The notes beneath the pieces are model-generated. The model ran no database searches. It saw nothing but the letters and a program-made list of their open reading frames with translations, and had not been told where the DNA came from. The position numbers and the translations under genes were made by a program. From a bacterium (lineage in GTDB: Bacteria > Pseudomonadota > Gammaproteobacteria > Nevskiales > OUC007), in the NCBI GenBank assembly GCA_018222345.1, contig JAAFAL010000013.1, positions 1 to 38,727 of the forward strand: DNA of 38,727 nt, written 5' to 3'. Each line of letters starts with the position of its first letter. Within the stretch, counting starts at the first letter, position 1. Below, piece after piece: positions 25,353-33,156 of the stretch.

Positions 25353-27608
25353 ATGACACGGGTGTGGCGCTGGTCGCTGCGCGGGCTGGTGCTGATCGCG
25401 CTGCTCGTTGCTGGCTTGTTTTTGGCTGCATGGTTTGCGTTGCAAGCCAGCTTGCCAACCTTAGATGGCAAAGCTCAATTGCGCGGCCTGCAAGGCCCGG
25501 TTGCGGTGCAACGTGATGCATTGGGTGTGCCCACGGTTTGGGGCACTGACCGCCTCGATGTTGCGCGGGCAACCGGTTTTCTCCACGCGCAGGATCGCTA
25601 TTTCCAGATGGACTTGCTGCGCCGCTCGGCCGCAGGCGAGTTGGCGGGCTTGTTCGGAACCGCCGCGCTGGACTACGACCGCGATATGCGCCGCGAGCAG
25701 TTGCGGGCCGTGGCGCAGCAATCTTTCGATGCCCAGCCGGCTGCTATCCGCGCACTGATCACGGCTTATGCCGACGGCGTCAACACCGGTTTGGCGGCCT
25801 TGGGCAGCCGGCCATTCGAATACTGGGTGCTGCGCCAGCAGCCCGCGCCGTGGGCTGAGGCTGACAGCTTGTTGGTCATCCTGGCCATGTTCAACGACCT
25901 GACCGACCGCAAGGCCCAGCGAGAATTGTCGGACGCCTACTTGCGCCACGTGCTCGGCGATGCCGGCGCCGGCTTTGTTGCGCCCGCCGGTGGGCCATGG
26001 GATGCGCCAATCGATGGCTCCGTTATGCCTGCGCCGGACGTTCCAGCGCAGTGGCCAGCCGCGCCTCAGGGTTCAGTTGATGCGGCGGCCGCCGTGCCCG
26101 CTGCAGCGCCTGTGCTGGGCAGCAACAACTGGGCTGTTGCTGGTGCCGCGACCACCCACGGCGGTGCAATCGTTGCCGACGACATGCACCTGGGTCTGCG
26201 CCTGCCAAACATCTGGTACCGCATGCGGCTCGTAGTCGAAAACGCCCTGGATGTCACCGGCGTGACGCTGCCCGGCGTGCCCGCCGTGGTTGCCGGCAGC
26301 AATGGCAAGGTCGCGTGGGGGTTCACCAACAGCTACGGCGACTGGTCTGACATTGTGCTGCTCAGCGACAGCGAGATTCGCACCGAACGTACGACTATCG
26401 CTGTTGCCGGCGCCGACACCGAAACCCTCGAATTTGAAACATCCGATTACGGCCCCGTCCGCCGCGACCCGCTGCTGGGCGCTTACGCCGTGCAGTGGCT
26501 GGCGCGTGAACCGGGCGGCCTGAACCTGAACATGGTGCTACTCGAACAAGCCGCCACGCTCGACGAGGCGGCCGCTGTGGCAAACACGGCCGGCATCCCG
26601 CCGCAAAACATCATGATTGCCGATGCCAACGGGTACATCGGCTGGACCATTGCCGGCCGCATCCCGGTCAAGCAGGGTTTCGATCCGCAGCAGCCGGCGC
26701 GCCGTGTCGCGCAGACCGGCTGGACGGGCTGGTTGCCGGCGGTGGCGTATCCACGCGCACTCAAACCGGACAACCACCGACTGTGGACTGCCAACACCCG
26801 CGTTGTTGGCGGAGACGCGTTGGACAAGATTGGCGACGGTGGCTATGCGCTGGGCGCGCGTGGGCAGCAAATTCGCGACGGCCTGCGCGCCCGTGAAGCC
26901 ATGGACGAGTCCGACATGCTGGACATCGTGCTGGACGACCGCGCCTTGTTTCTGGCCCGTTGGCACGCTTTGATGCAGCAGCACAGTGACGACAAGCGGC
27001 TGCAAACGGATGCTTTGGCGGCGAGCGCCGGCAGCACCGCCTACGGGCTGGTGAAAAGCTTTCGCGCAGCGGTTGCCGATGCGGTGCATGCCCGCCTGGT
27101 GGCGCCGGTGCTGGTCGCGCACCCAGACGCGCCGCTGGTGCGGTCGTGGCAGTTCGAGCACAGCCTGTGGGCCATCGTCGAACAGCAAGCCGCGCATTTG
27201 CTACCGGCCGGCTTTACGCGTTGGGACACGTTCTTCGCTGAAACCGCCGCGAACGTTTTGGCAGACACGCCCGAAGACCAAACCTGGGGCGAGGTCAATG
27301 CTGTGGATATTGCCCACCCCATTGCTGACTTTCTGCCACCACTGCTAGCCCGCCACCTGCGCGCGCCGGCCAGCCCACAAGCGGGCGACCGTGACATGCC
27401 GCGTGTGGCTGGGCCATCATTCGGGGCCTCCGAGCGCTTTGCGGTTTCGCCTGGCAGGGAAGAACTTGGATTCTTCACCATGCCGGGTGGGCAAAGCGGG
27501 CACCCGCTGTCGCCGTATTTTCTGGCTGGGCATGACGATTGGCTGGCTGGCAAGCCAGCACCGTTCATGCCCGGCGCCGCCAAACACACTTTGACACTGA
27601 CACCATGA
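25353..27608 (+). CDS. Penicillin acylase family Ntn hydrolase
   Basis: Family of periplasmic amidases that self-cleave to expose an N-terminal serine nucleophile; members hydrolyse penicillins, N-acyl-homoserine lactones or other acyl amides. The 751 residues start with a membrane-spanning or signal helix (about 8-30), then the alpha-chain region with GFLHAQDRYFQMDLLRR (75-91), a spacer, and the cleavage site LGSNNWAVAG, whose Ser257 would become the beta-chain N-terminus. PAVVAGSNGKVAWGFTNSYGDWSD (about 310) is the conserved beta-chain segment. Its start is 6 bp after pgk, and its TGA overlaps the next ATG by 4 bases. Substrate cannot be told from sequence; quorum-signal degradation or side-chain hydrolysis are options. 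Confidence 0.9.
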   Translation: MTRVWRWSLRGLVLIALLVAGLFLAAWFALQASLPTLDGKAQLRGLQGPVAVQRDALGVPTVWGTDRLDVARATGFLHAQDRYFQMDLLRRSAAGELAGLFGTAALDYDRDMRREQLRAVAQQSFDAQPAAIRALITAYADGVNTGLAALGSRPFEYWVLRQQPAPWAEADSLLVILAMFNDLTDRKAQRELSDAYLRHVLGDAGAGFVAPAGGPWDAPIDGSVMPAPDVPAQWPAAPQGSVDAAAAVPAAAPVLGSNNWAVAGAATTHGGAIVADDMHLGLRLPNIWYRMRLVVENALDVTGVTLPGVPAVVAGSNGKVAWGFTNSYGDWSDIVLLSDSEIRTERTTIAVAGADTETLEFETSDYGPVRRDPLLGAYAVQWLAREPGGLNLNMVLLEQAATLDEAAAVANTAGIPPQNIMIADANGYIGWTIAGRIPVKQGFDPQQPARRVAQTGWTGWLPAVAYPRALKPDNHRLWTANTRVVGGDALDKIGDGGYALGARGQQIRDGLRAREAMDESDMLDIVLDDRALFLARWHALMQQHSDDKRLQTDALAASAGSTAYGLVKSFRAAVADAVHARLVAPVLVAHPDAPLVRSWQFEHSLWAIVEQQAAHLLPAGFTRWDTFFAETAANVLADTPEDQTWGEVNAVDIAHPIADFLPPLLARHLRAPASPQAGDRDMPRVAGPSFGASERFAVSPGREELGFFTMPGGQSGHPLSPYFLAGHDDWLAGKPAPFMPGAAKHTLTLTP

Positions 27609-28462
27609 CCGCAGCCAAACCCAATACGTTTCAAGGCACCGATCGCTACATCGCCCCCGACGAACTCAAGCTGGCGGTGAATGCCGCGGCCACCTTGCAG
27701 CGCCCACTGCTGATCAAGGGTGAGCCTGGTACGGGCAAGACCATGCTGGCCATCGAGGTGGCGCGTGCGCTGGGCTTGCCGCTGTTCCAATGGCACATTA
27801 AAAGTACGACCAAGGCGCAGCAGGGCTTGTACGAGTACGACGCTGTGTCGCGTCTGCGCGACTCGCAACTGGGCGACGAGAAGGTGCATGACATCGCCAA
27901 CTACATCGTCCGCGGGCCGCTGTGGGAGTGCTTTGCATGCGAGCAGCAACCGGTGCTGCTGATCGATGAGATCGACAAGGCCGACATCGAGTTTCCCAAC
28001 GACTTGTTGCGCGAGCTCGACCGTATGGAGTTCGACGTTTACGAAACGCGCGAGACCATCAGCGCTACTCACCGGCCCATCATTATCATCACCAGCAACA
28101 ACGAAAAAGACCTGCCGGACGCGTTCCTGCGCCGCTGCTTTTTCCACTACATCCGCTTCCCGGACAAAGACACCATGGCGGAAATTGTTGGCGTGCATTT
28201 CCCCGATCTGAAAAAGATGCTGCTCAAGGAGGCGATGGAAGTGTTCTTCAACCTGCGCGAGGTGCCGGGCCTGAAGAAGAAGCCTTCAACCAGCGAGTTG
28301 TTGGACTGGCTCAAGCTGCTGTTGGCCGAAGACATCCCCGAAGACACGCTGCGCGAGGCCAGTGTGAAAAAGAGCTTGCCGCCGCTATATGGTGCGCTGA
28401 TCAAGAACGAGCAGGATGTCCACCTGTTCGAAAAACTCATTTTCATGGCGCAACGGGGTTAA
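27605..28462 (+). CDS. MoxR-family AAA+ ATPase
   Basis: Chaperone-like AAA+ ATPase; MoxR proteins usually help mature or activate a partner enzyme together with a von Willebrand A-domain protein. The 285 residues include Walker A GEPGTGKT (39-46), Walker B LLIDEIDKAD (about 119), sensor-1-like IIITSNNEKDLPDAFLRRC (about 161) with the arginine finger region, and a helical lid. The ATG at 27605 overlaps the acylase stop (ATGA); the upstream in-frame ATG at 27539 would lie deep in the acylase. No VWA partner follows; the next gene encodes an outer-membrane barrel 4 bp away. Confidence 0.9.
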   Translation: MTAAKPNTFQGTDRYIAPDELKLAVNAAATLQRPLLIKGEPGTGKTMLAIEVARALGLPLFQWHIKSTTKAQQGLYEYDAVSRLRDSQLGDEKVHDIANYIVRGPLWECFACEQQPVLLIDEIDKADIEFPNDLLRELDRMEFDVYETRETISATHRPIIIITSNNEKDLPDAFLRRCFFHYIRFPDKDTMAEIVGVHFPDLKKMLLKEAMEVFFNLREVPGLKKKPSTSELLDWLKLLLAEDIPEDTLREASVKKSLPPLYGALIKNEQDVHLFEKLIFMAQRG

Positions 28463-28466
28463 TCCG

Positions 28467-29231
28467 ATGATGCTGACGACACGACTCGCACCCCTTGCCG
28501 CCTTGCTGCTGGTGTTCGCGCCGCCGCTGTTGGCGCAAGACGAAGAGCTGCCAGACCTGGCTTTGGAAGCCAGCGTTTTGAAATGGAATTACGACCTCGG
28601 CGGCACCGTGATTGACGAGGACGGCGATGTGATTCCGCTGGACGAAGGCCGCGGCACTGGCGACCGTAGCCAAACCATTATTCGCGCTGCGCTGTTGTCC
28701 AACCTGTGGTGGCTGCCGGATGTGGAACTGCGCTTCAACGAGTTGGAAGGTGGCACGCAGACAACCATCGAAGGCGCCAGTTTTGGCGGCGTGCAGCTTG
28801 CCGCCGACGAGCAGGTGACGGCCTTGTCGGCCTTGGATGAAACCTCGCTGGCGCTCCGTTATCCGCTACAGCGTGATGGCATACGTTTGTCGGTCGGCGT
28901 GTTGCTGAAAAAACTGGATGGCATGATCACGGTCAGCAACGAAGACGGCAGCGAGCAGCAGACCGAGGAGTACGACGAAGTCGTGCCGCTGGCCAGCGTG
29001 CAAGCCACCTTGGCGCCGTTCGGCTCGTTTCGGCTGCGGCTGGAAGGTGCATACATCGAGGCCGACGGCGATCGCGCCACCGAGTTTGCAGCGCGCATGC
29101 TGTGGCCCATCATCGACCCGTTTGGCATCGAGTTGGGCTTTCTGAGCAAGGATTTCGAGTTCAAGACCGACGACTTCGCGGTCGATGCGGATTTCCGCGG
29201 CGGTTACTTCGGGTTTTTGGGCGTTTTTTAA
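28467..29231 (+). CDS. Outer-membrane beta-barrel protein (254 aa)
   Basis: Starts MMLTTRLAP with a signal peptide ending LLA-QDEE. The mature chain has alternating hydrophobic/polar strands (ALEASVLKWNYDLGG, LRLEGAYIEADG, GGYFGFLGVF) and a C-terminal phenylalanine, the BAM recognition signature. An acidic DEDGDVIPLDEG loop follows the first strand. It resembles small OmpW/TIGR04219-like barrels, but I cannot assign a function. It lies 4 bp after the MoxR-type gene, apparently in the same transcript, and is convergent with another barrel gene across a repeat-rich spacer. Confidence 0.75.
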   Translation: MMLTTRLAPLAALLLVFAPPLLAQDEELPDLALEASVLKWNYDLGGTVIDEDGDVIPLDEGRGTGDRSQTIIRAALLSNLWWLPDVELRFNELEGGTQTTIEGASFGGVQLAADEQVTALSALDETSLALRYPLQRDGIRLSVGVLLKKLDGMITVSNEDGSEQQTEEYDEVVPLASVQATLAPFGSFRLRLEGAYIEADGDRATEFAARMLWPIIDPFGIELGFLSKDFEFKTDDFAVDADFRGGYFGFLGVF

Positions 29232-29282
29232 GGTTCATCGCAGATCGGCGGGAACCGCACCAGTCACAGCGTAAATACGCAC

Positions 29283-29350
29283 GTCATTCCTGCGAAAGCA
29301 GGAATCTAGCCTCCTCATTAATCGTCATTCCCGCGCAGGCGGGAATCCAG
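29283..29350 (+). repeat. Two REP-like units in direct orientation
   Basis: GTCATTCCTGC-GAAA-GCAGGAAT (from 29283) and GTCATTCCCGC-GCA-GGCGGGAAT (from 29324) are each hairpins followed by CTAG/CCAG. They match the units at 22661-22735 and 24094-24122. They immediately precede the second copy of the 405-bp repeat. Confidence 0.75.
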
Positions 29351-29390
29351 TTAGCAGTTGTGGCGCTGCGGGTTGTCGTTGTTTGTAGTG

Positions 29391-29793
29391 GCAGGCTTGC
29401 CCACGACAAGATGGCGGCGGGCTCAGGTTGCTTGCATTGCTGCGCAAACCGCACCGTCAGGTTTCGCCGCTGGCTGCGGCGACCCACTTTTGTCTTGCCA
29501 AAAGTAGGCAAAAGCGTGTGCGCCTGAGGCTTGGTCGAAATACATCCCTGTATTTCGACTACCCGTCGTGCTCACGCATTTCGGGCGCTGCGGAACTCGC
29601 TCCTTGCAGTCGCTCAAACACGTCCTCGCTTGCCTCCCGAAATACGCTGCGCGCGACGGCTGCGCCAAAGGCGCACGTTGGACGGGCTTCCTGCCCTTTT
29701 GTCGCAAGCAGTATTCCCTTGGTGCAATGAGCAGCAGCCTACCCAGGCAATGCCTTGGTAGTTGCGCGCGTTCACGCTTAAGTGGGTAGAACC
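29391..29793 (+). repeat. Dispersed 405-bp multi-hairpin repeat, copy 2
   Basis: Second copy of the element at 9328-9734, same orientation. Its hairpins are ACTTTTG/CAAAAGT (29486-29505), the 10-bp GTCGAAATAC/GTATTTCGAC stem with a one-base shorter loop (29534-29559), and a long stem with arms 29575-29585 and 29636-29646. In this long stem both arms differ from copy 1 in a pairing-preserving way. With the two REP-like units it fills the 581-bp spacer between two convergent barrel genes; no gene was seen there. Confidence 0.8.
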
Positions 29794-29812
29794 TTTTCGA
29801 GGCCCAGCCGGC

Positions 29813-30496
29813 CTACTGGCTGGCAAACAACGGCTTGCCGCCGAAGCGGTAGCTGGCGCGCAGCAAGGGCGTGAAGTCGCGGAACTCGTTGCCCGCGTCG
29901 TCCTCGAGAATGCTGTAGCGCAGGCTGCCGCCCAGGGTGACTTCTGGCACGACGTTGATTTCGACGCCGGCGTTGAGGTCAAAACCACTAAGTTCGTCCA
30001 AGCCTAAAAAGCCACCGCTGGCATTGAAGTCCAGCCAAGGCGTTGCAGCCACGATCACACCGGCGTTCAAGGCAAAGCCATCCTCGGTGTCGCCTTGGCC
30101 GGATTCGGTGACGGAGAAGTCTATGCCGGCGAAATCCATCCGCCAAAACCCAATCCAGCGCGCATCTTCATCCGAGTGCGCGCCGACGCCAACGGCGTAG
30201 CGGGTGATCTCCTGGTCGAGGATGAAGTTGCCGACGCGGTACGGGTCGATGTCCGCGTATTGGTAGCTGCCTTCGACGAACACCGGGCCAAACAGCGACT
30301 TGCGCAGGCTAGCCCCGAATGCGGGACCGTCGGTGTCGGTTTGCGGGTCGTTGGCCGCCGACGGTTCGATCTCGATGTTGCTGACGCCACCAAAAATGGT
30401 CACGGCGTCAAAGCGGCCGTCGGCCGCCACAGCGCTTTGCGTGGCGGCCAGCAGCACAGCGGCAGCCAAACTCAGGCCAGGGTTTGATCTGCGCAT
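29813..30496 (-). CDS. Outer-membrane beta-barrel protein (227 aa)
   Basis: Signal peptide MRRSNPGLSLAAAVLLAA ending AVA-ADG. The mature chain shows alternating strands (VFVEGSYQYADIDPY, WLDFNASGGFLGLDEL, TLGGSLRYSIL, LLRASYRFG) typical of an eight-stranded porin-like barrel, though the chain runs a few residues past the last strand (GKPLFASQ). An Asp-rich loop DPQTDTDG follows strand one. GGGAG lies before the ATG. Function unknown. First position downstream of two similar genes in the same direction, with 31 bp to the neighbour. Confidence 0.7.
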   Translation of the reverse strand: MRRSNPGLSLAAAVLLAATQSAVAADGRFDAVTIFGGVSNIEIEPSAANDPQTDTDGPAFGASLRKSLFGPVFVEGSYQYADIDPYRVGNFILDQEITRYAVGVGAHSDEDARWIGFWRMDFAGIDFSVTESGQGDTEDGFALNAGVIVAATPWLDFNASGGFLGLDELSGFDLNAGVEINVVPEVTLGGSLRYSILEDDAGNEFRDFTPLLRASYRFGGKPLFASQ

Positions 30497-30527
30497 GTTT
30501 GGCTCCCGCGTGGCGGTTGCTTACCGC

Positions 30528-31187
30528 TTAGTTGTCGTCGCCGCCGCCGAAGATGGCGCGGAAACCGAGGTGGATGTCGGTCACATCAAACTCGCCGCCA
30601 TCGTTGGTGTCGGCGGTCAAGTTCTCGAAGCGAAGCACGAAGCCGAAAACGGGTGTAATTGCGTAGCTGCCGGTCAGGCGGAAACCCGAAATGTCGTCTT
30701 CCGAGTCGTCTTCGTTTGACTTGAACACCTTGTATCGGCCGCCGAGGCCAATGCGGTCGTTCAGTGCGTACTCAGCGCCGATGACCAGAGAGTAGCCGTC
30801 TTCAGAAGAGCTCTCGATCTCGAACTCGTAGAGGTTGACGCTGGCGTAAGGCACCAAGGCGCCGGACTCGCCAAGCGGGTAGCTGTAGCCGAGGCCGAAT
30901 TCTGTGTTCTTAATGTCGAGGTCGCCCTGAACGCTCTCGCCGTTGAACTCGTCAATGTTTCGTGCGGTGTGCTCAACGTTGAAAAAGCTGTTGCCCAAAA
31001 AGCCGGTGACAAACTCGATTCCAATCCCGTCACCGTCACCATCAACATTGACAGGCATGCCGCCAACGTTTCCGCTGAGTTCCAGATCGGGCTGAACAAA
31101 TGTGATATCCAGGTGGCCGAATTCGCCAGCAGCGTGGGCGCCGGCTGCAAACAAGGACAAGGTGGCTAAGGTGATCAGGCGTTTCAT
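30528..31187 (-). CDS. Outer-membrane beta-barrel protein (219 aa) with DGDGDG loop
   Basis: From the ATG at 31187 (GGAGAC ribosome-binding site upstream) the protein has a clear signal, MKRLITLATLSLFAAGAHA-AGEF. Strands such as FGLGYSYPLGE, LVIGAEYALNDRIGLGGRYKVF and DIHLGFRAIFGG indicate a small barrel. Between the first strands lies VNVDGDGDGIGIEF, which resembles a DxDxDG calcium-binding loop. Resembles its neighbour at 31248-31841 in layout. Function not recognised; the protein ends GGGDDN rather than with the usual aromatic residue. Confidence 0.7.
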   Translation of the reverse strand: MKRLITLATLSLFAAGAHAAGEFGHLDITFVQPDLELSGNVGGMPVNVDGDGDGIGIEFVTGFLGNSFFNVEHTARNIDEFNGESVQGDLDIKNTEFGLGYSYPLGESGALVPYASVNLYEFEIESSSEDGYSLVIGAEYALNDRIGLGGRYKVFKSNEDDSEDDISGFRLTGSYAITPVFGFVLRFENLTADTNDGGEFDVTDIHLGFRAIFGGGDDN

Positions 31188-31247
31188 GCAAGTCTCCGGT
31201 TGCAATGCCAGTTGGCGCCCAGTGGCTCGGTGCGCCGGGCTGGTCGA

Positions 31248-31841
31248 TTAATAGTAGCTGTAACGCACGCCGAGGTGCAGATAGTCGATGTCGAGGTCGG
31301 TCTGCGACTCGTAATCGAGGTTCGCGAAGATCGGGCCCCAGACGCGGTAGGTGGCACCAAAGCGGAACGACAGGTCGCTGCCAAGGTCGCTGTAATCGGT
31401 GTACTTGCTGCGGGCGTGCAGTTCCAGGTTGGGCGTTAGCATGCCGCGTGCACCCACTTGGATGGCCGGGCCATCGTCGTCGGCGCCAGTGGTGCCATCG
31501 ACCGAAATGTCTTCCAGACTCAGCGCGGCATAAACGCTAGCGGGGTTGGCTTTGGTGCCAATGCCCAGATAGCCGCCAACGGCAAAGCTGAGTTGCTCGA
31601 AATCGACATCGTTGTCGAGGCTGATGTCGGCGTAGTCCAGCGTGGCAAATATTGGTAAGCCGACGAAGTCGAGGCTGCCGGCCAGTTCCAGATCGATGCC
31701 GTCGCCATCGATGTCGCCAGCGTCAACACTGTCGTAGCCGAGTTCGGCGTAATACCAACTCGGCGCGTCACTGGCTTGTGCGAGCGTGCAAGTAGCGGCA
31801 ACAACAGCAACGCCCAAGCCGCGAAGCAAACGTGTAGTCAT
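31248..31841 (-). CDS. Outer-membrane beta-barrel protein (197 aa) with DIDGDG loop
   Basis: Signal MTTRLLRGLGVAVVAATCTLAQA-SDA, then strands WYYAELGYDSVD, PIFATLDYADISL, LSFAVGGYLGIG, LSFRFGATYRVW and a final YLHLGVRYSYY with terminal tyrosine, a good outer-membrane end. The loop AGDIDGDGIDLELAG after strand one is Asp-rich like that of the next gene. Upstream-most of three same-direction barrel genes, 60 bp from the next; likely one transcription unit. Specific role unknown. Confidence 0.72.
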   Translation of the reverse strand: MTTRLLRGLGVAVVAATCTLAQASDAPSWYYAELGYDSVDAGDIDGDGIDLELAGSLDFVGLPIFATLDYADISLDNDVDFEQLSFAVGGYLGIGTKANPASVYAALSLEDISVDGTTGADDDGPAIQVGARGMLTPNLELHARSKYTDYSDLGSDLSFRFGATYRVWGPIFANLDYESQTDLDIDYLHLGVRYSYY

Positions 31842-31942
31842 GCGAAATCCCCAAATATTTGTTGGGCTGGCGTGTTACCGGCCAGCGTGAAGGCAATATT
31901 ATCAGATGGCCGAGCCGCAGCGGCAGGTGCGCACCGTGGCAG

Positions 31943-32569
31943 TTACTTTGGAAGGCCCGGCACGTACAGCGGTGATTCTTGCTGGGTGAACCATGCGGCC
32001 AAGTCTTTCATGTCCTGCTTGCTCAGATTTGAGGCAAAGCCTTTCATGATGGCGTTGTTGCGGCGGCCGTTCTTGTAGCCTTCCAGAGTGCGTGCCAAAT
32101 AGTCGCCGTACTGGCCGGCGATGATCGGGTATTGGTCGTTGTCGGCAGCGCCTGTCGGGCCGTGGCAGGCCGTGCATGTGGCTGCCAATTCTTTGCCCTT
32201 GGCGGCGTCTCCGCCGACCACGACGGCGGTGTCGTCTTCATGCTGCGGGGCGCTGGCAAACCAGGCGGAGATGTCGGCGATGTCCTGGTCGCTGAGCGAG
32301 CCACCTTGCGCCTGCATGGTGGGATGGCTGCGTGCGCCGCTGCGGTAGGCCTTTAGCGCCGATTCCAGGTACGCCGCGTGTTGGCCACCGAGGCGCGGCA
32401 CTTTGTAGGTGGGATAAACGTTGTGGTAACCGGGGATGCCGTGGCAACCCAGGCAGTTGTAAGCCTTGACCTTGCCCGCGGCCGGATCACCGTCGGCTGC
32501 AGTTGCAGGCAGGCCGATAGACAGGGCGAACAGGGCGGCAAGCGTGGCAGCCGTTTTAGTCAAGCTCAT
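31943..32569 (-). CDS. Diheme cytochrome c4
   Basis: Periplasmic electron carrier that feeds terminal oxidases, often cbb3-type. The 208-residue protein has a signal ending ATA-ADG and two class I cytochrome domains with CLGCH (39-43) and CTACH (132-136). Each has a distal methionine candidate (HPTMQAQGG near 85; NAIMKGF near 174). The paired-domain layout and VPRLGGQHAAYL / YPIIAGQYGDYL repeats are typical of c4. It could accept electrons from the PQQ dehydrogenase elsewhere in the window, but that is inference. Confidence 0.94.
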   Translation of the reverse strand: MSLTKTAATLAALFALSIGLPATAADGDPAAGKVKAYNCLGCHGIPGYHNVYPTYKVPRLGGQHAAYLESALKAYRSGARSHPTMQAQGGSLSDQDIADISAWFASAPQHEDDTAVVVGGDAAKGKELAATCTACHGPTGAADNDQYPIIAGQYGDYLARTLEGYKNGRRNNAIMKGFASNLSKQDMKDLAAWFTQQESPLYVPGLPK

Positions 32570-32750
32570 TGATCAATTCTTCCAACGATGGGCGGGCGGT
32601 GGCTGCGAACACTCTGCGCTTAGCCGCCGCTTTTTGGGGCGCTAATGCTCGTGCAAATGTGCTTTCGAGTCAATCTTGCGCGGGTTAAGCTGCATTGCTT
32701 GGCGGGTCACAAGCCCGGCAATTTTTTGTATTCAATCTTGGGGAATGGCA

Positions 32751-33152
32751 ATGGGTGATGTGGCAATTCCGGCAACAGCGCTGGCTGCGGCGGCTTTGGG
32801 GATACTGGTCGTGGTGCTGGCCTCGCGCGTGTCGGTGCTGCGCGTGCGACACAAGATCAGCCTGGGCGATGGCGACAACCGCGAGTTGGCGCGCGCGATC
32901 CGCTCGCACGCCAACACCATCGAATTCGCGCCACTGTTTCTGGTCATGCTGCTGGCCTACGAGTTGATCATCGGGCCGTGCCTTTACGCCGCAGTGATCG
33001 CCGCGGTGTTCGTGTTCGGGCGCCTGCTGTATGCGTGGGGCATGTGGCGGCGCGCACTCACCCGCAGCCGGCAATTGGGTGCGGGCTTGAGTTATCTGGG
33101 AGTGATTGCCATGGCAGTTTTGCTGCTGCTGGCTGTGTTCGTCTGGACGTAG
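32751..33152 (+). CDS. MAPEG-family membrane protein
   Basis: Inner-membrane four-helix protein of the eicosanoid/glutathione-metabolism superfamily; bacterial members are mostly uncharacterised. The 133 residues show the family core RVRHKISLGDGDNRELARAIRSHANTIEF-type segment (about 30-58), with the Arg/Asn/Glu residues that bind glutathione in relatives, and four hydrophobic helices. I chose the ATG at 32751 because GGGGA lies seven bases upstream; the ATG at 32745 would have too short a spacing. Four bases separate its stop from the Ppx/GppA start, so the two are probably cotranscribed. Confidence 0.85.
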   Translation: MGDVAIPATALAAAALGILVVVLASRVSVLRVRHKISLGDGDNRELARAIRSHANTIEFAPLFLVMLLAYELIIGPCLYAAVIAAVFVFGRLLYAWGMWRRALTRSRQLGAGLSYLGVIAMAVLLLLAVFVWT

Positions 33153-33156
33153 CGAA

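Noticed and set aside
27041-28198. 385-aa minus-strand frame opposite the acylase and MoxR genes
   Set aside because: It spans two real genes on the other strand and shows no family signature.
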